Below, in pieces: positions 1 to 9,359 of a stretch of 64,000 nt of DNA. A program made the translations under genes and the position numbers. Within the stretch, counting starts at the first letter, position 1, and each line of letters opens with the position of its first letter. The DNA comes from an uncultured Alphaproteobacteria bacterium (GTDB lineage Bacteria; Pseudomonadota; Alphaproteobacteria; Micropepsales; Micropepsaceae): contig CAIUCH010000057.1 in the NCBI GenBank assembly GCA_903897605.1, positions 1 to 64,000 of the forward strand, read 5' to 3'. The notes under the pieces were generated by a model. The model was given only the letters and a program-made list of their open reading frames with translations, was not told where the DNA came from and searched no databases.

Positions 1-2
1 CC

Positions 3-137
3 CGTGCTGCGACCACGGGCGAGGTGCAGGATCTGCGCCGTGAGACTAATGCCCTGAAGGAGTGCGTAGCAGACCTGACCCTGGAAAACCGGCTGCTTAA
101 AAAAAGCATGCTGGGGGATGGGGACGACGAGGCATGA
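3..137 (+). mobile_element. C-terminal remnant of IS3-family transposase OrfA
   Basis: Frame 3 from the window edge reads RAATTGEVQDLRRETNALKECVADLTLENRLLKKSMLGDGDDEA*, a leucine-zipper-like OrfA C-terminus. The following ATGAGGTA looks like an orfB start but the frame stops at once. Confidence 0.75.
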
Positions 138-200
138 GGTAAACACGCTTATTTCCGGCATCCGCGTTTCTGCATCATCGATACCATCGAAGATAAGGGT

Positions 201-380
201 ATGGAGCCACAAAGAAGTTATAATTTTCAACTTCAGATTGCCCGCGTGTCGCAGGAAAGTCCCGTCGAACATCAGATTATATACGGCACCGCCATGATCT
301 GCCCTGATCTCGACGAAGAACAATACACCGTGGGAAAGTTTTCCACCCGCGACGAGCCCACGCTGGCTATTCAGGTCTAG
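201..380 (+). CDS. small hypothetical protein (59 aa)
   Basis: ORF MEPQRSYNFQLQIARVSQESPVEHQIIYGTAMICPDLDEEQYTVGKFSTRDEPTLAIQV*, below the ORF-track length cutoff. Confidence 0.35.
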   Translation: MEPQRSYNFQLQIARVSQESPVEHQIIYGTAMICPDLDEEQYTVGKFSTRDEPTLAIQV

Positions 381-419
381 ACCTGCGCAGCGAACGATTT
401 CGGCTCCGATTGTTGAGGA

Positions 420-494
420 TGGTGGGCGCGAGAGGGATCGAACCTCTGACCTTCCCCGTGTGAAGGGGACATTCTCCCGCTGAACTACGCGCCC
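420..494 (-). tRNA. tRNA-Val(CAC)
   Basis: Reverse complement GGGCGCGTAGTTCAGCGGGAGAATGTCCCCTTCACACGGGGAAGGTCAGAGGTTCGATCCCTCTCGCGCCCACCA folds as a cloverleaf. Anticodon loop TTCACAC, GGTTCGATCC T-arm, encoded CCA. Confidence 0.93.
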
Positions 495-689
495 GGATTA
501 GATAGTGCTGCTCGATTGCCCCATATTGCACTGCTCGTCAATCGGTTTTGGCACGCTTGATTCTGCATTTCTGGAACTGCCGAGAAGTGCCGCGAGATAC
601 CGAGCCCCCTCCCTTCATCAGTTTGGGTTTTCTCTGGAGCAAGCCATTGAGGTCATTGATAAATAGCCGATATTTCTCAGAACCCAAAA

Positions 690-726
690 GTGTGAAGGGA
701 GTGCTCTCCCGCTGAGCTACGCGCCC
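690..726 (-). pseudogene. 5'-half tRNA-Val remnant
   Basis: Reverse complement GGGCGCGTAGCTCAGCGGGAGAGCACTCCCTTCACAC matches tRNA-Val through the anticodon loop, then switches to unrelated TTTTGGGTTCTGAG. The 3' anticodon stem and T-arm are missing. Confidence 0.8.
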
Positions 727-794
727 TTTTCCATAAGGGGAGCATCGCCTTAAGGAGCGGCCCGGCCCCTGTCAAGACGGGGCCTCGGGGCGCT

Positions 795-2390
795 TCAAGA
801 AGCTAACGGCAGGTCGATCCAGAAGCGGGTCTGGCGGCCCGGAATGCTTTCGAAATCGATCCGGCCGCCTTGCTTTTCCGCCAGCAGCTTGGCGACGGAC
901 AGGCCCAGCCCCGCACCCGGCACAGCCCGCCCGCCAGTGTCATGTCCGAAAGGCCGGAACATCGCTTCGCGTTCCCTGAGCGGGATGCCGGGCCCGACAT
1001 TCATGATCTCGATCCGCCCGAAGCCGTCGCCCAGGCGCGACGCGCGAACCCGGATGGGGGATTCGGTGTCGCCATATTTGTAGGAATTGGCGATCAGGCT
1101 GTTGATGATCTGCGCCAGCCGCTGGGGATCGGCCTGCACGCTGAGGTCGTCCGCGATCTCGCCGAGCAGCACGGGCTTGCCGCCCAGCGCCGCGTCCAGC
1201 CGGATCGCCCCGATGCAGTTTTTCAGCGTCTGGCCCAGCTTCACACGTTCCGGATGAATGGTGAGCATGCCGGCCTCGGCGCAGGCAAGATCGTTGAGAT
1301 CGGCGTAGAGCCGCTGCAGCAACTCGCCATTATGCGCCACGACATGGGCGAATTCCCGGGCCCGGTCCGGCGGCAGTTTGCCGGATTCCAGCACGGTGGA
1401 AATTCCGATGATCGCCGACAACGGGCCGCGTGCTTCTTCGCCGACATGAGAGAGAAGTTGACTCTTGAAGCGGGAAGCCCGGGATGCGCGGCGCCTGCGG
1501 CGTTCGATGATCGCCAGATGCAATTCGCGTTCGTTCAGCACCATCGCGGCGCGGGCACTGATCAGGCCGGTGACGGCCAAGAATAACTGCATCACCTCGA
1601 TGCGCAAAATCGGATCGTGAGGCGCATGTGGTCCGGGTGGGTAGAACTGGATCGCCAGCACGATCAGCATTGCCGCGCCCGCACCCGGCAGACGGAAGCG
1701 CGCGGTGGCGATCAAAGCCACCGCCAGAATCAGGAACAGCATCTGATAGGCAGCGATATGCAGTACATAAATGCTGACCAGAGCCACAGCGGCGAAGGTC
1801 GCCATCGCTTCGACGGCACGGCGCTCCAGATGCAGCTTGACGAGTTGCCGCCATGTCAGGTTGAGCCCGAAGGGCAGAACAATACAGAAGCCGAGAGAAT
1901 TGGCCGAGAACCAGTGACGCGCATCCGTGATCCAGGTGGGATCGCCGACCGCCCACATCAATGTCGCCGCCAGCACTGCGCCCACCGCGGCTGGCGCGAT
2001 GATCCCAGCCAGAAGAAAGCGCAAAGTGGCACGCAGGTCGCGAAATCGCTTGGGCCCGAAACGCCGCACCGCAATCAATCCCGTCAGCACTTCGATCAAC
2101 CCGATGACGGGATAGCCAAGACCGAGCGGCGTCGGCAAAGCGGTGGCGATAGTAAGAACGACATGCGCCACGAAGATCGCGCCCAACATGACGGCATCCT
2201 GGGTGCGCGAGCGCGACAATCGCAGCGTCATGCAAAGCCCGAACGCCGTGGCCGGCCAGATCAGAGACACCATGTGCCCAGCGCCCGACAGCAATCGGCT
2301 GCCATAGCCCAAGGCCAGGAAACCGCCGGCGGTGAACAGCGCCTGCAACAGCATGCGCGGCCAGTTGTTGCCGCCGCCAGCCCGCGTCAT
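795..2390 (-). CDS. MASE1-type membrane sensor histidine kinase
   Basis: N-terminal multi-TM segment, then HisKA-like (HVGEEARGPLSAIIGISTVLE) and HATPase (NSLIANSYKYGD...GAGLGLSVAKLLAEKQGG) motifs. Confidence 0.85.
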   Translation of the reverse strand: MTRAGGGNNWPRMLLQALFTAGGFLALGYGSRLLSGAGHMVSLIWPATAFGLCMTLRLSRSRTQDAVMLGAIFVAHVVLTIATALPTPLGLGYPVIGLIEVLTGLIAVRRFGPKRFRDLRATLRFLLAGIIAPAAVGAVLAATLMWAVGDPTWITDARHWFSANSLGFCIVLPFGLNLTWRQLVKLHLERRAVEAMATFAAVALVSIYVLHIAAYQMLFLILAVALIATARFRLPGAGAAMLIVLAIQFYPPGPHAPHDPILRIEVMQLFLAVTGLISARAAMVLNERELHLAIIERRRRRASRASRFKSQLLSHVGEEARGPLSAIIGISTVLESGKLPPDRAREFAHVVAHNGELLQRLYADLNDLACAEAGMLTIHPERVKLGQTLKNCIGAIRLDAALGGKPVLLGEIADDLSVQADPQRLAQIINSLIANSYKYGDTESPIRVRASRLGDGFGRIEIMNVGPGIPLREREAMFRPFGHDTGGRAVPGAGLGLSVAKLLAEKQGGRIDFESIPGRQTRFWIDLPLAS

Positions 2391-2473
2391 GGAAAGCCCC
2401 GCATCCGATGATTCGCGGGCACTTTAGGCCGATTTTGCGCAAGCGTCAGCCAGCAGCGGCGCGCCGTTTCGGC

Positions 2474-2788
2474 TTACAACAAAGCCAGCGGCTCTTGCGG
2501 TATCACCGACGCAGCCTCCGCCGCCGCAAGTCGCGCTTTGATATTCCGCCGCGGTTTATTCTTGGCCGGTTTGCGGGAAGCGGATTTCGCCAATTTTCTG
2601 GTCGCGGCGGCGCGGACCGGTTTACCGGTCTTGGCCTTTTTGGCCTTCGTCTTGGTTTTCGGCTTTGCTTTTTGCCGGGCGGATTTCTTCCGGCGGCTCT
2701 TTTTGGCCGGTCTGCCCGACAACAGGCCGGCGATCGCGTCCTCAAGCTTCTCGAGGCGGGCGACCAGCTTGTTCCATTTCTTTGCCAT
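2474..2788 (-). CDS. small Lys/Arg/Ala-rich basic protein (histone H1-like low complexity)
   Basis: 104 aa, MAKKWNKLVARLEKLEDAIAGLLSGRPAKKSRRKKSARQKAKPKTKTKAKKAKTGK... Confidence 0.6.
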   Translation of the reverse strand: MAKKWNKLVARLEKLEDAIAGLLSGRPAKKSRRKKSARQKAKPKTKTKAKKAKTGKPVRAAATRKLAKSASRKPAKNKPRRNIKARLAAAEAASVIPQEPLALL

Positions 2789-2866
2789 GCTTCGTCTCCG
2801 GGCGCTGCGGGCGCGATTGTGACCCGCGTTGTCGTCTTGTCTAGATGACCCAATCCGGAAACGGAA

Positions 2867-3550
2867 TTATGACAGCCCGAAATTCAGTCTGCCGATCGCA
2901 TCGGGCAGATGTTTGAAATGATCCAGCACCGCGTCCGCGCCCAGCGATGCCGCCGGCACCGGCGTATAGCCATAGGACATCAGGATGCAGGGCACGCCGC
3001 TGGCCCGCGCGGTCTGCAGGTCGGTAACGGAATCCCCGATCATGACACCCCGGCCGCCATGGCCTTTGCCGCCGGACAGCTCCGCCACCACATCCTCGAA
3101 GATGCGCGGATCGGGTTTGACATAGGCTTTCAAGCCCGCGCCATAGACGACGGGGAAAAAGCGCATCAGGTCCAGCCTCGCCAGCAGCGGCCCGGCCAGT
3201 TCATGCGGCTTGTTGGTGAGCACACCCATCGGCACGCCCCGCGCTTTCAACCGATCCAGGGTTTTCTCAACCCCGGGAAAGGGGCGGCTGAAATCCGCCA
3301 AGTGATCGCGGTAATGGGCGATGAAGATCGCCTCCAGCGCCGGCATCTCCTCGGCCTGGGCTTCCTCGCCGGTGAGGGCAAAGGCCTGGGCGATCAGGGA
3401 GCGGGCCCCGAACCCGATCATGTGGTGCAGGGCGTCGGGATCGATGGCGGGGCGGTCCCGTGCCGCCAGAACGGCGTTGGCGGCGCCCAAAAGGTCCGGG
3501 GCGGTATCGACCAGGGTGCCGTCCAAATCAAAGATCAGGGTGGGTGTCAT
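2867..3550 (-). CDS. gph: HAD-family phosphoglycolate phosphatase
   Basis: MTPTLIFDLDGTLVDTAPDL; GVLTNKPHE; MIGDSVTDLQTARASG. Confidence 0.88.
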   Translation of the reverse strand: MTPTLIFDLDGTLVDTAPDLLGAANAVLAARDRPAIDPDALHHMIGFGARSLIAQAFALTGEEAQAEEMPALEAIFIAHYRDHLADFSRPFPGVEKTLDRLKARGVPMGVLTNKPHELAGPLLARLDLMRFFPVVYGAGLKAYVKPDPRIFEDVVAELSGGKGHGGRGVMIGDSVTDLQTARASGVPCILMSYGYTPVPAASLGADAVLDHFKHLPDAIGRLNFGLS

Positions 3551-3638
3551 GGGAGGCAGTAATAAGGTTTAATTTGGGGGCAATATAGTGTCGCAAATCG
3601 TCACTTCCTCTTTTTATGCTCGGGACATACCGGAAACC

Positions 3639-3886
3639 ATGAACAGATCGGCCGTCATTCTCGCAGCGGGGGCCGGAGCATTTTTCCAGAAGGCGCCAAT
3701 ACAACGGGTCGGCTCGGTGTCGGGCCGGAAAAAATGCGACAAGAAAACAAAAGGCACCTGCGATGAATAGGGCCGCCATCATTCTCGCAGCGGGTCCCGG
3801 AGTATTTTTCCGGAAGTCGCTAATGCAACGGGTCGGCTCGGTGTTGGGCCGGAAAAAATGCGACAAGAAAACAAAAGGCACCCGCG
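3639..3886 (+). repeat. 124-bp tandem duplication carrying the glmU start region (two full units, third start is glmU itself)
   Basis: ATGs at 3639, 3763 and 3887 are exactly 124 bp apart. Units are about 89% identical by eye, and the first ~38 bp of each matches the real glmU 5' end. Confidence 0.95.
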
Positions 3887-5215
3887 ATGAATAGGGCCGC
3901 CATCATTCTCGCAGCGGGGGCCGGCACCCGCATGAAAAGCGCGACCGCCAAGGTCCTGCACAAGGTCGCGGGCCTGCCCATGCTGGGGCATGTGATCGCC
4001 GGACTGAAGGCGGCTGGTGTAAGCCGCATTGTGGTGGTGACAGCACCGGACGCCGACGCGGTTCGCGATTATGCGCACGCCCAGGGCTGTCAGAGCGCAG
4101 TCCAGGACAAGCAGCTCGGAACCGGCCATGCGGCGGCGGCGGCGGGCGAATCGCTCAAGGATTTCGACGGCGAATTGATGATCGCTTATGGCGACATGCC
4201 GTTGATGACGGCTTCGACTTTCGAGGCGTCGTTCGCGGCGCGGGGAGAAGGGCTTGCCATCGTCGCCTTTCGCGCCACCGATCCGGGCGCTTATGGCCGC
4301 GTGTTGCTGGATGCGTTCGGTGCGCTGGACCGCATCGTGGAATTCAAGGACGCCAGCGAAGCCGAACGCAGAACCGACCTCTGCAATGCCGGGGTGCTGA
4401 CGGCGGATGCCCGGAAATTCTTCGCCTGGGCCGCCAAGCTCGACAACAAGAATGCCCAAGGTGAATTCTATCTCACCGATGTGCCGGCGCTGGCCAAGCG
4501 CGATGGCGCGCGCTGTGCCGTCGCCACCGTAACGCAGACCGAGGCTCTGGGCGTCAACAGCCGCGCCGAGTTGGCCGAGGCGGAGCGCCTGATGCAAAAT
4601 CGTCTGCGCGCCAAAGCCATGGCGGCCGGTGTCGGCATGATCGCGCCGGAGACGGTGTTCCTGTCGTACGACACCGTGCTGGACGCCGATGTCATGATCG
4701 AGCCCTTTGTCGTGTTCGGCCCCAAGGTGCAGGTGGCGTCGGGTGCGCAGATCAAGAGCCACAGCCATCTGGAAGGCGCGCAGGTTGCATCCGGCGCCAT
4801 CGTCGGCCCTTTCGCGCGCCTGCGTCCCGGCGCGGTGATCGGTGAAAGCGCCCATATCGGCAATTTCGTGGAAGTGAAGAACAGTGTCATCGACAAAGGC
4901 GTCAAGGCCAACCATCTGACCTATCTGGGCGATGCTCATGTCGGCGCGGGCGCCAATATCGGCGCTGGCACCATCACCTGCAATTATGACGGCTATACCA
5001 AGTCCCATACCGAGATCGGCGCGGGCGCCTTTATCGGTTCCGACACTTCGCTGGTGGCGCCGGTGACGGTGGGCGCCGGTGCGATCACCGCGGCAGGATC
5101 GGTCATCACCAAAAATGTGGAGGCCGACGCGCTGGCATTGGCGCGCGGACAGCAGGTGGAAAAGCCGGGCTGGGCGAAGGCGTTCCGCAATTACAAACAG
5201 AAAGAGAAGCGCTGA
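3887..5215 (+). CDS. glmU: bifunctional UDP-GlcNAc pyrophosphorylase / glucosamine-1-phosphate N-acetyltransferase
   Basis: LAAGAGTRMKS nucleotidyltransferase signature and C-terminal left-handed beta-helix hexapeptides. Confidence 0.97.
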   Translation: MNRAAIILAAGAGTRMKSATAKVLHKVAGLPMLGHVIAGLKAAGVSRIVVVTAPDADAVRDYAHAQGCQSAVQDKQLGTGHAAAAAGESLKDFDGELMIAYGDMPLMTASTFEASFAARGEGLAIVAFRATDPGAYGRVLLDAFGALDRIVEFKDASEAERRTDLCNAGVLTADARKFFAWAAKLDNKNAQGEFYLTDVPALAKRDGARCAVATVTQTEALGVNSRAELAEAERLMQNRLRAKAMAAGVGMIAPETVFLSYDTVLDADVMIEPFVVFGPKVQVASGAQIKSHSHLEGAQVASGAIVGPFARLRPGAVIGESAHIGNFVEVKNSVIDKGVKANHLTYLGDAHVGAGANIGAGTITCNYDGYTKSHTEIGAGAFIGSDTSLVAPVTVGAGAITAAGSVITKNVEADALALARGQQVEKPGWAKAFRNYKQKEKR

Positions 5216-7041
5216 TGTGCGGCATTGTCGGTATCGCGGGCGTTGGCAACGCCGCCCCCGTCATCCTGGAAGCGCTGAAGCGGCTGGAATATCGCGGTTA
5301 TGATTCTGCCGGTATCGCCACATTGGTGGGCGGCGAGATCGAACGCCGCCGCTCTCCCGGCAAATTGTCGAAGCTGGAAGCGGTGCTGCGCGAAGCGCCG
5401 CTGGCGGGCCGCACCGGCATCGGCCACACCCGCTGGGCGACGCATGGCGCGCCCACCGAATCCAACGCCCATCCCCACGCCACCGCCCGCGTCGCCATCG
5501 TCCATAATGGCATCATCGAGAATTTTCGCGAGCTGCGCCAAGAGCTGACGGCGCGGGGCCATAAATTCGAATCCCAGACCGACAGCGAAGTGGCGGCGCA
5601 TCTGGTCACCGACAATCTCGATAAGGGCATGGCGCCCGACGCGGCGGCCAAGGCGGCGGTGTCGCGTCTCACCGGCGCCTATTCCATCGCCATGATCTTC
5701 AAGGATCATGAAGGCCTTCTGATCGGCGCCCGCAAGGGCGCGCCGATGGCGGTGGGCTATGCCGCCAAGGAATCCTATCTCGGCTCGGACGCGTTCGCGC
5801 TGGCGCCCTTCACCAACCGCGTCTCTTATCTCGAGGACGGCGATGTCGCGGTGATCCAGGGCGCCGATGTGGCGATCTTCGATGCCGAAGGCCGTCCCGC
5901 CAACCGCGAGATCAAGATCACCTCCGCCTCCGCCGCGCTGGTGGACAAGGGCGGTCACGATCATTTCATGGCCAAGGAAATTCACGAGCAGCCGGAAGTG
6001 GTGGGTCATACCCTGGCCCATTATCTCGATCCGGCGGGACCGACCGTGCGTCATCTGGGCGTGGGCCTGCGCGCGGCGCTGGCCAAGGCCTCGCGTCTCA
6101 CCATCTCGGCCTGCGGCACGGCTTATTATGCCGGCATGGTGGGAAAATACTGGTTCGAGAAATTGGGCGGGCTGGCGGTGGAATCCGATGTCGCGTCGGA
6201 ATTGCGCTACCGCGATCCGATCTATCCCAAGGACGGCGCGGCCCTGTTCGTGTCGCAATCGGGCGAGACCGCCGACACCTTGGCGGCGCTGCGCGATGCC
6301 AAGGCCAAGGGCCAGACCACCATCGCGGTGGTCAATGTGGCCGAAAGCTCCATCGCCCGCGAGGCCGATATCGTGCTGCCGACCTATGCGGGGCCGGAAA
6401 TCGGCGTCGCTTCGACCAAGGCCTTCACTTGCCAATTGGCGGCGCTGGCGGCCTTTGCCATCGCGGCGGGACAGGCGCGCGGCAAGCTGGATGAAGCCGA
6501 AGAGAAACGTCTCTGCGCCGCGCTCTTGGAAGCGCCGCGCCATATCGCAGAATTCCTCAAGCAGGAAGACAAGATCGCCGTGCTGGGCCAGGCGATCGCC
6601 AAGGCCAGCGACGTTCTTTACATGGGGCGCGGCCAAAGCTTTCCGCTGGCGCTGGAAGGCGCGCTAAAGCTGAAGGAAATTTCCTACATCCATGCCGAAG
6701 GCTATGCCGCCGGCGAGATGAAGCATGGTCCCATCGCCCTGATCGACGAGAATGTGCCGATCATCGTGATCGCGCCGCATGACGGGCTCTATGAAAAGAC
6801 CATCTCCAACATGCAGGAAGTGATGGCGCGGGGCGGCAAGATCCTGCTGATTTCCGATGCCCGCGGCATCGCCGAAGCCGGCCCGGTCTGGGCCAGCATC
6901 ACCGTGCCCGATGCCGATCCCTTCCTGGCGCCGCTGATCTATGCGATCCCGGTGCAGTTGCTGGCCTATTATGCAGCGGTGGCAAAAGGCACGGACGTCG
7001 ATCAGCCGCGCAATCTGGCAAAATCCGTTACCGTCGAATAG
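5215..7041 (+). CDS. glmS: glutamine-fructose-6-phosphate aminotransferase (isomerizing)
   Basis: MCGIVGIAG N-terminal Cys, SIS domains (SQSGETADTLAALR), C-term DQPRNLAKSVTVE. Start overlaps the glmU stop. Confidence 0.98.
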   Translation: MCGIVGIAGVGNAAPVILEALKRLEYRGYDSAGIATLVGGEIERRRSPGKLSKLEAVLREAPLAGRTGIGHTRWATHGAPTESNAHPHATARVAIVHNGIIENFRELRQELTARGHKFESQTDSEVAAHLVTDNLDKGMAPDAAAKAAVSRLTGAYSIAMIFKDHEGLLIGARKGAPMAVGYAAKESYLGSDAFALAPFTNRVSYLEDGDVAVIQGADVAIFDAEGRPANREIKITSASAALVDKGGHDHFMAKEIHEQPEVVGHTLAHYLDPAGPTVRHLGVGLRAALAKASRLTISACGTAYYAGMVGKYWFEKLGGLAVESDVASELRYRDPIYPKDGAALFVSQSGETADTLAALRDAKAKGQTTIAVVNVAESSIAREADIVLPTYAGPEIGVASTKAFTCQLAALAAFAIAAGQARGKLDEAEEKRLCAALLEAPRHIAEFLKQEDKIAVLGQAIAKASDVLYMGRGQSFPLALEGALKLKEISYIHAEGYAAGEMKHGPIALIDENVPIIVIAPHDGLYEKTISNMQEVMARGGKILLISDARGIAEAGPVWASITVPDADPFLAPLIYAIPVQLLAYYAAVAKGTDVDQPRNLAKSVTVE

Positions 7042-7104
7042 ACCTGCTGAATTCCGGACAGTCCGCCCTTGGCCGGTGTGAGTTGGCCCAGTATGGTCAC
7101 GCCC

Positions 7105-7803
7105 ATGACCGATCTCACCACATTGAAACGCGCCGCTGCCGCCAAGGCATTGGAATATGTCTCGGACGGCATGAAGCTGGGGTTGGGTTCCGGCTCGACC
7201 GCCGAATTGTTCGTGGAATTGCTGGCGCCCCGGGTGCGGGGTGGCCAAAAGCTGCTCTGCGTGCCAACCTCTGAGCGCACCGCCATTTTCGCCCGCAAGC
7301 TGGGCCTGACCTTATCCACGCTCGACGACCAGGCGCCGCTCGATCTCACAGTCGATGGCGCCGACGAGGCTGACCGCAATCTCGATCTGATCAAGGGCGG
7401 CGGCGGCATGCTGCTGCGCGAAAAGATTGTCGCCTCCTCCTCGAAGAAAATGATCGTGATCGCCGACGAATCCAAGCTGGTGCCGCGGCTGGGGAAATTT
7501 CCGCTGCCGGTCGAGATTGTGGAATTCGGCCACAAGACCATCGCCGCGCGGCTGCAATCGGCGCTGGCCGATCTGGGCTACAAGAATTTCCGCATGGGCC
7601 TGCGCCAGAAGGACGGCACGCCATTCAAGACCGACAATGGCAATGTGATCTATGACTGCCATTTGGGCGTGATCCAGAACGCCGCCAAGCTGGGCACGGC
7701 CATTCATACGGTGCCCGGCGTGGTCGAACACGGCCTGTTTGTCGGCATCGCCGCCACGCTCATCATCGCGGGGCCCGGCGAAGTCGAAGTGATAGAGAAA
7801 TGA
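7105..7803 (+). CDS. rpiA: ribose-5-phosphate isomerase A
   Basis: GLGSGSTAELFV, DGADEADRNLDLIKGGGGMLLREKIVA. Start at internal Met preferred over 7069. Confidence 0.95.
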   Translation: MTDLTTLKRAAAAKALEYVSDGMKLGLGSGSTAELFVELLAPRVRGGQKLLCVPTSERTAIFARKLGLTLSTLDDQAPLDLTVDGADEADRNLDLIKGGGGMLLREKIVASSSKKMIVIADESKLVPRLGKFPLPVEIVEFGHKTIAARLQSALADLGYKNFRMGLRQKDGTPFKTDNGNVIYDCHLGVIQNAAKLGTAIHTVPGVVEHGLFVGIAATLIIAGPGEVEVIEK

Positions 7804-7814
7804 TAGTGCGTCTT

Positions 7815-7930
7815 GGTCAGGACCTTCCTCCCCTGCGCGTGCGGAGCACGCCGGCGGCGGGGCGAGGTTCGCAGCCGGGCGAACCGAGCGCCGTAGCAGG
7901 CTCTCGAGCCTGCGAAGGCCGGTGGGGGAA
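7815..7930. repeat. palindrome-rich intergenic element between rpiA and gor
   Basis: Contains hairpins GTTCGCAGCCGGGCGAAC and GCAGGCTCTCGAGCCTGC between CTCCCC-type and GGTGGGGG-type ends. Confidence 0.6.
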
Positions 7931-7933
7931 AAT

Positions 7934-9319
7934 ATGAAATACGATTACGACCTCTTCGTCATCGGCGGCGGCTCCGGCGGCGTGCGCGCGGCGCGGATGG
8001 CGGCGCTGGCGGGCGCCAAGGTGGCGCTGGCGGAAGAATACCGCATGGGCGGCACCTGCGTGATCCGCGGCTGCATTCCCAAGAAGCTGCTGGTTTACGC
8101 CAGCCAGTTCTCCGAGAATTTCCTGGATGCGCCTGGCTATGGCTGGACCATTCCCGGCACGCCCAGCTTCGATTGGCCCACCTTCATCGCCAACAAGGAC
8201 AAGGAGATCGCCCGGCTGGAAGGTCTCTATACCCAGAATGTGAAGGCGGCGGGCGTCACCATTTTCTCCGACCGCGCCGTGTTCGAGGATGGGCATACGC
8301 TGCTGCTGCTGAACGACCAGCGCAAGGTGACGGCGGAAAAGATCCTGATCGCCACCGGCAACCGGCCCACCCGCGAGATGGGCACCACCCAGGTCATTCC
8401 CGGCGGCGATCTCTGCATCACCTCCAACGAGGCTTTTCATCTGGCAAAAATGCCCAAGCGCGTGCTGGTGGCGGGCGGTGGCTATATCGCGTTGGAATTC
8501 GCGCATATTTTTCACGGATTGGGGGCGCATGTCTCACTGGTCTATCGGGGGGAAAAGCCCCTGCGCGGCTTCGACAATGACATGCGCGACGCGGTCTGCG
8601 ACTCGATGAAGGCGCGCGGGCTGGATGTGATGTTGAGTTGCGAATTCACCAAGGTGGAGAAGCACGGCGATTGCCTGCACGCCGAAACCAGCAAAGGCGA
8701 TGTGATCGAATGCGACCAGATCCTGCTCGCGATCGGCCGCCAACCCAACACCGACGCGCTGCATATCGAAAAAGCAGGGGTCGAGCTGGGGATGAAGGGC
8801 GAAGTGGTGGTGGACGATTATTCCCGCACCAGCGCGCCGCATATCTATGCCATCGGCGATGTCACCAATCGTCTGCAGCTGACGCCGGTGGCGATCCATG
8901 AAGCGATGTGTTTCGTCGAGACCGCCTTCAAGCACAATCCCACCAGGCCGGATTATGAGCATGTCGCCAGCGCGGTCTTCACCACCCCGGAACTGGCGGT
9001 GGTCGGCATGTCGGAGGAAAGGGCGCTGGGCACTGGTCACAGCATCGATGTCTACAAATCCAATTTTCGTCCCCTGCTGCACACCCTGGGCGGCCGCGCC
9101 GTCCGCACCACCATGAAGATGGTGGTGGATGCCAAGACCGGCAAAGTGCTGGGGGTGCATATTTTCGGCGATCACGCCGCCGAAATCATCCAGCTTGCCG
9201 CCCTGGCGCTGCGCATGGGTGCCACCAAGCGGGATTTCGACCGCACCGTCGCGCTTCACCCCACCGCCGCCGAGGAACTGGTGACGATGCGGAGCAAAAG
9301 CTATTCCAAGACGCCTTAG
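7934..9319 (+). CDS. gor: glutathione-disulfide reductase
   Basis: MKYDYDLFVIGGGSGGVRAARMA, GGTCVIRGCIPKKLLVYAS redox motif, LHPTAAEELVTM C-term. Confidence 0.95.
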   Translation: MKYDYDLFVIGGGSGGVRAARMAALAGAKVALAEEYRMGGTCVIRGCIPKKLLVYASQFSENFLDAPGYGWTIPGTPSFDWPTFIANKDKEIARLEGLYTQNVKAAGVTIFSDRAVFEDGHTLLLLNDQRKVTAEKILIATGNRPTREMGTTQVIPGGDLCITSNEAFHLAKMPKRVLVAGGGYIALEFAHIFHGLGAHVSLVYRGEKPLRGFDNDMRDAVCDSMKARGLDVMLSCEFTKVEKHGDCLHAETSKGDVIECDQILLAIGRQPNTDALHIEKAGVELGMKGEVVVDDYSRTSAPHIYAIGDVTNRLQLTPVAIHEAMCFVETAFKHNPTRPDYEHVASAVFTTPELAVVGMSEERALGTGHSIDVYKSNFRPLLHTLGGRAVRTTMKMVVDAKTGKVLGVHIFGDHAAEIIQLAALALRMGATKRDFDRTVALHPTAAEELVTMRSKSYSKTP

Positions 9320-9359
9320 ACACTAGCGAATGCCAGGCGTCATCGCGGCCATGGCGGCG

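Noticed and set aside
3779-5008. 409-aa minus-strand ORF
   Set aside because: Antisense shadow of glmU.
5191-6636. 481-aa minus-strand ORF
   Set aside because: Antisense shadow of glmS.
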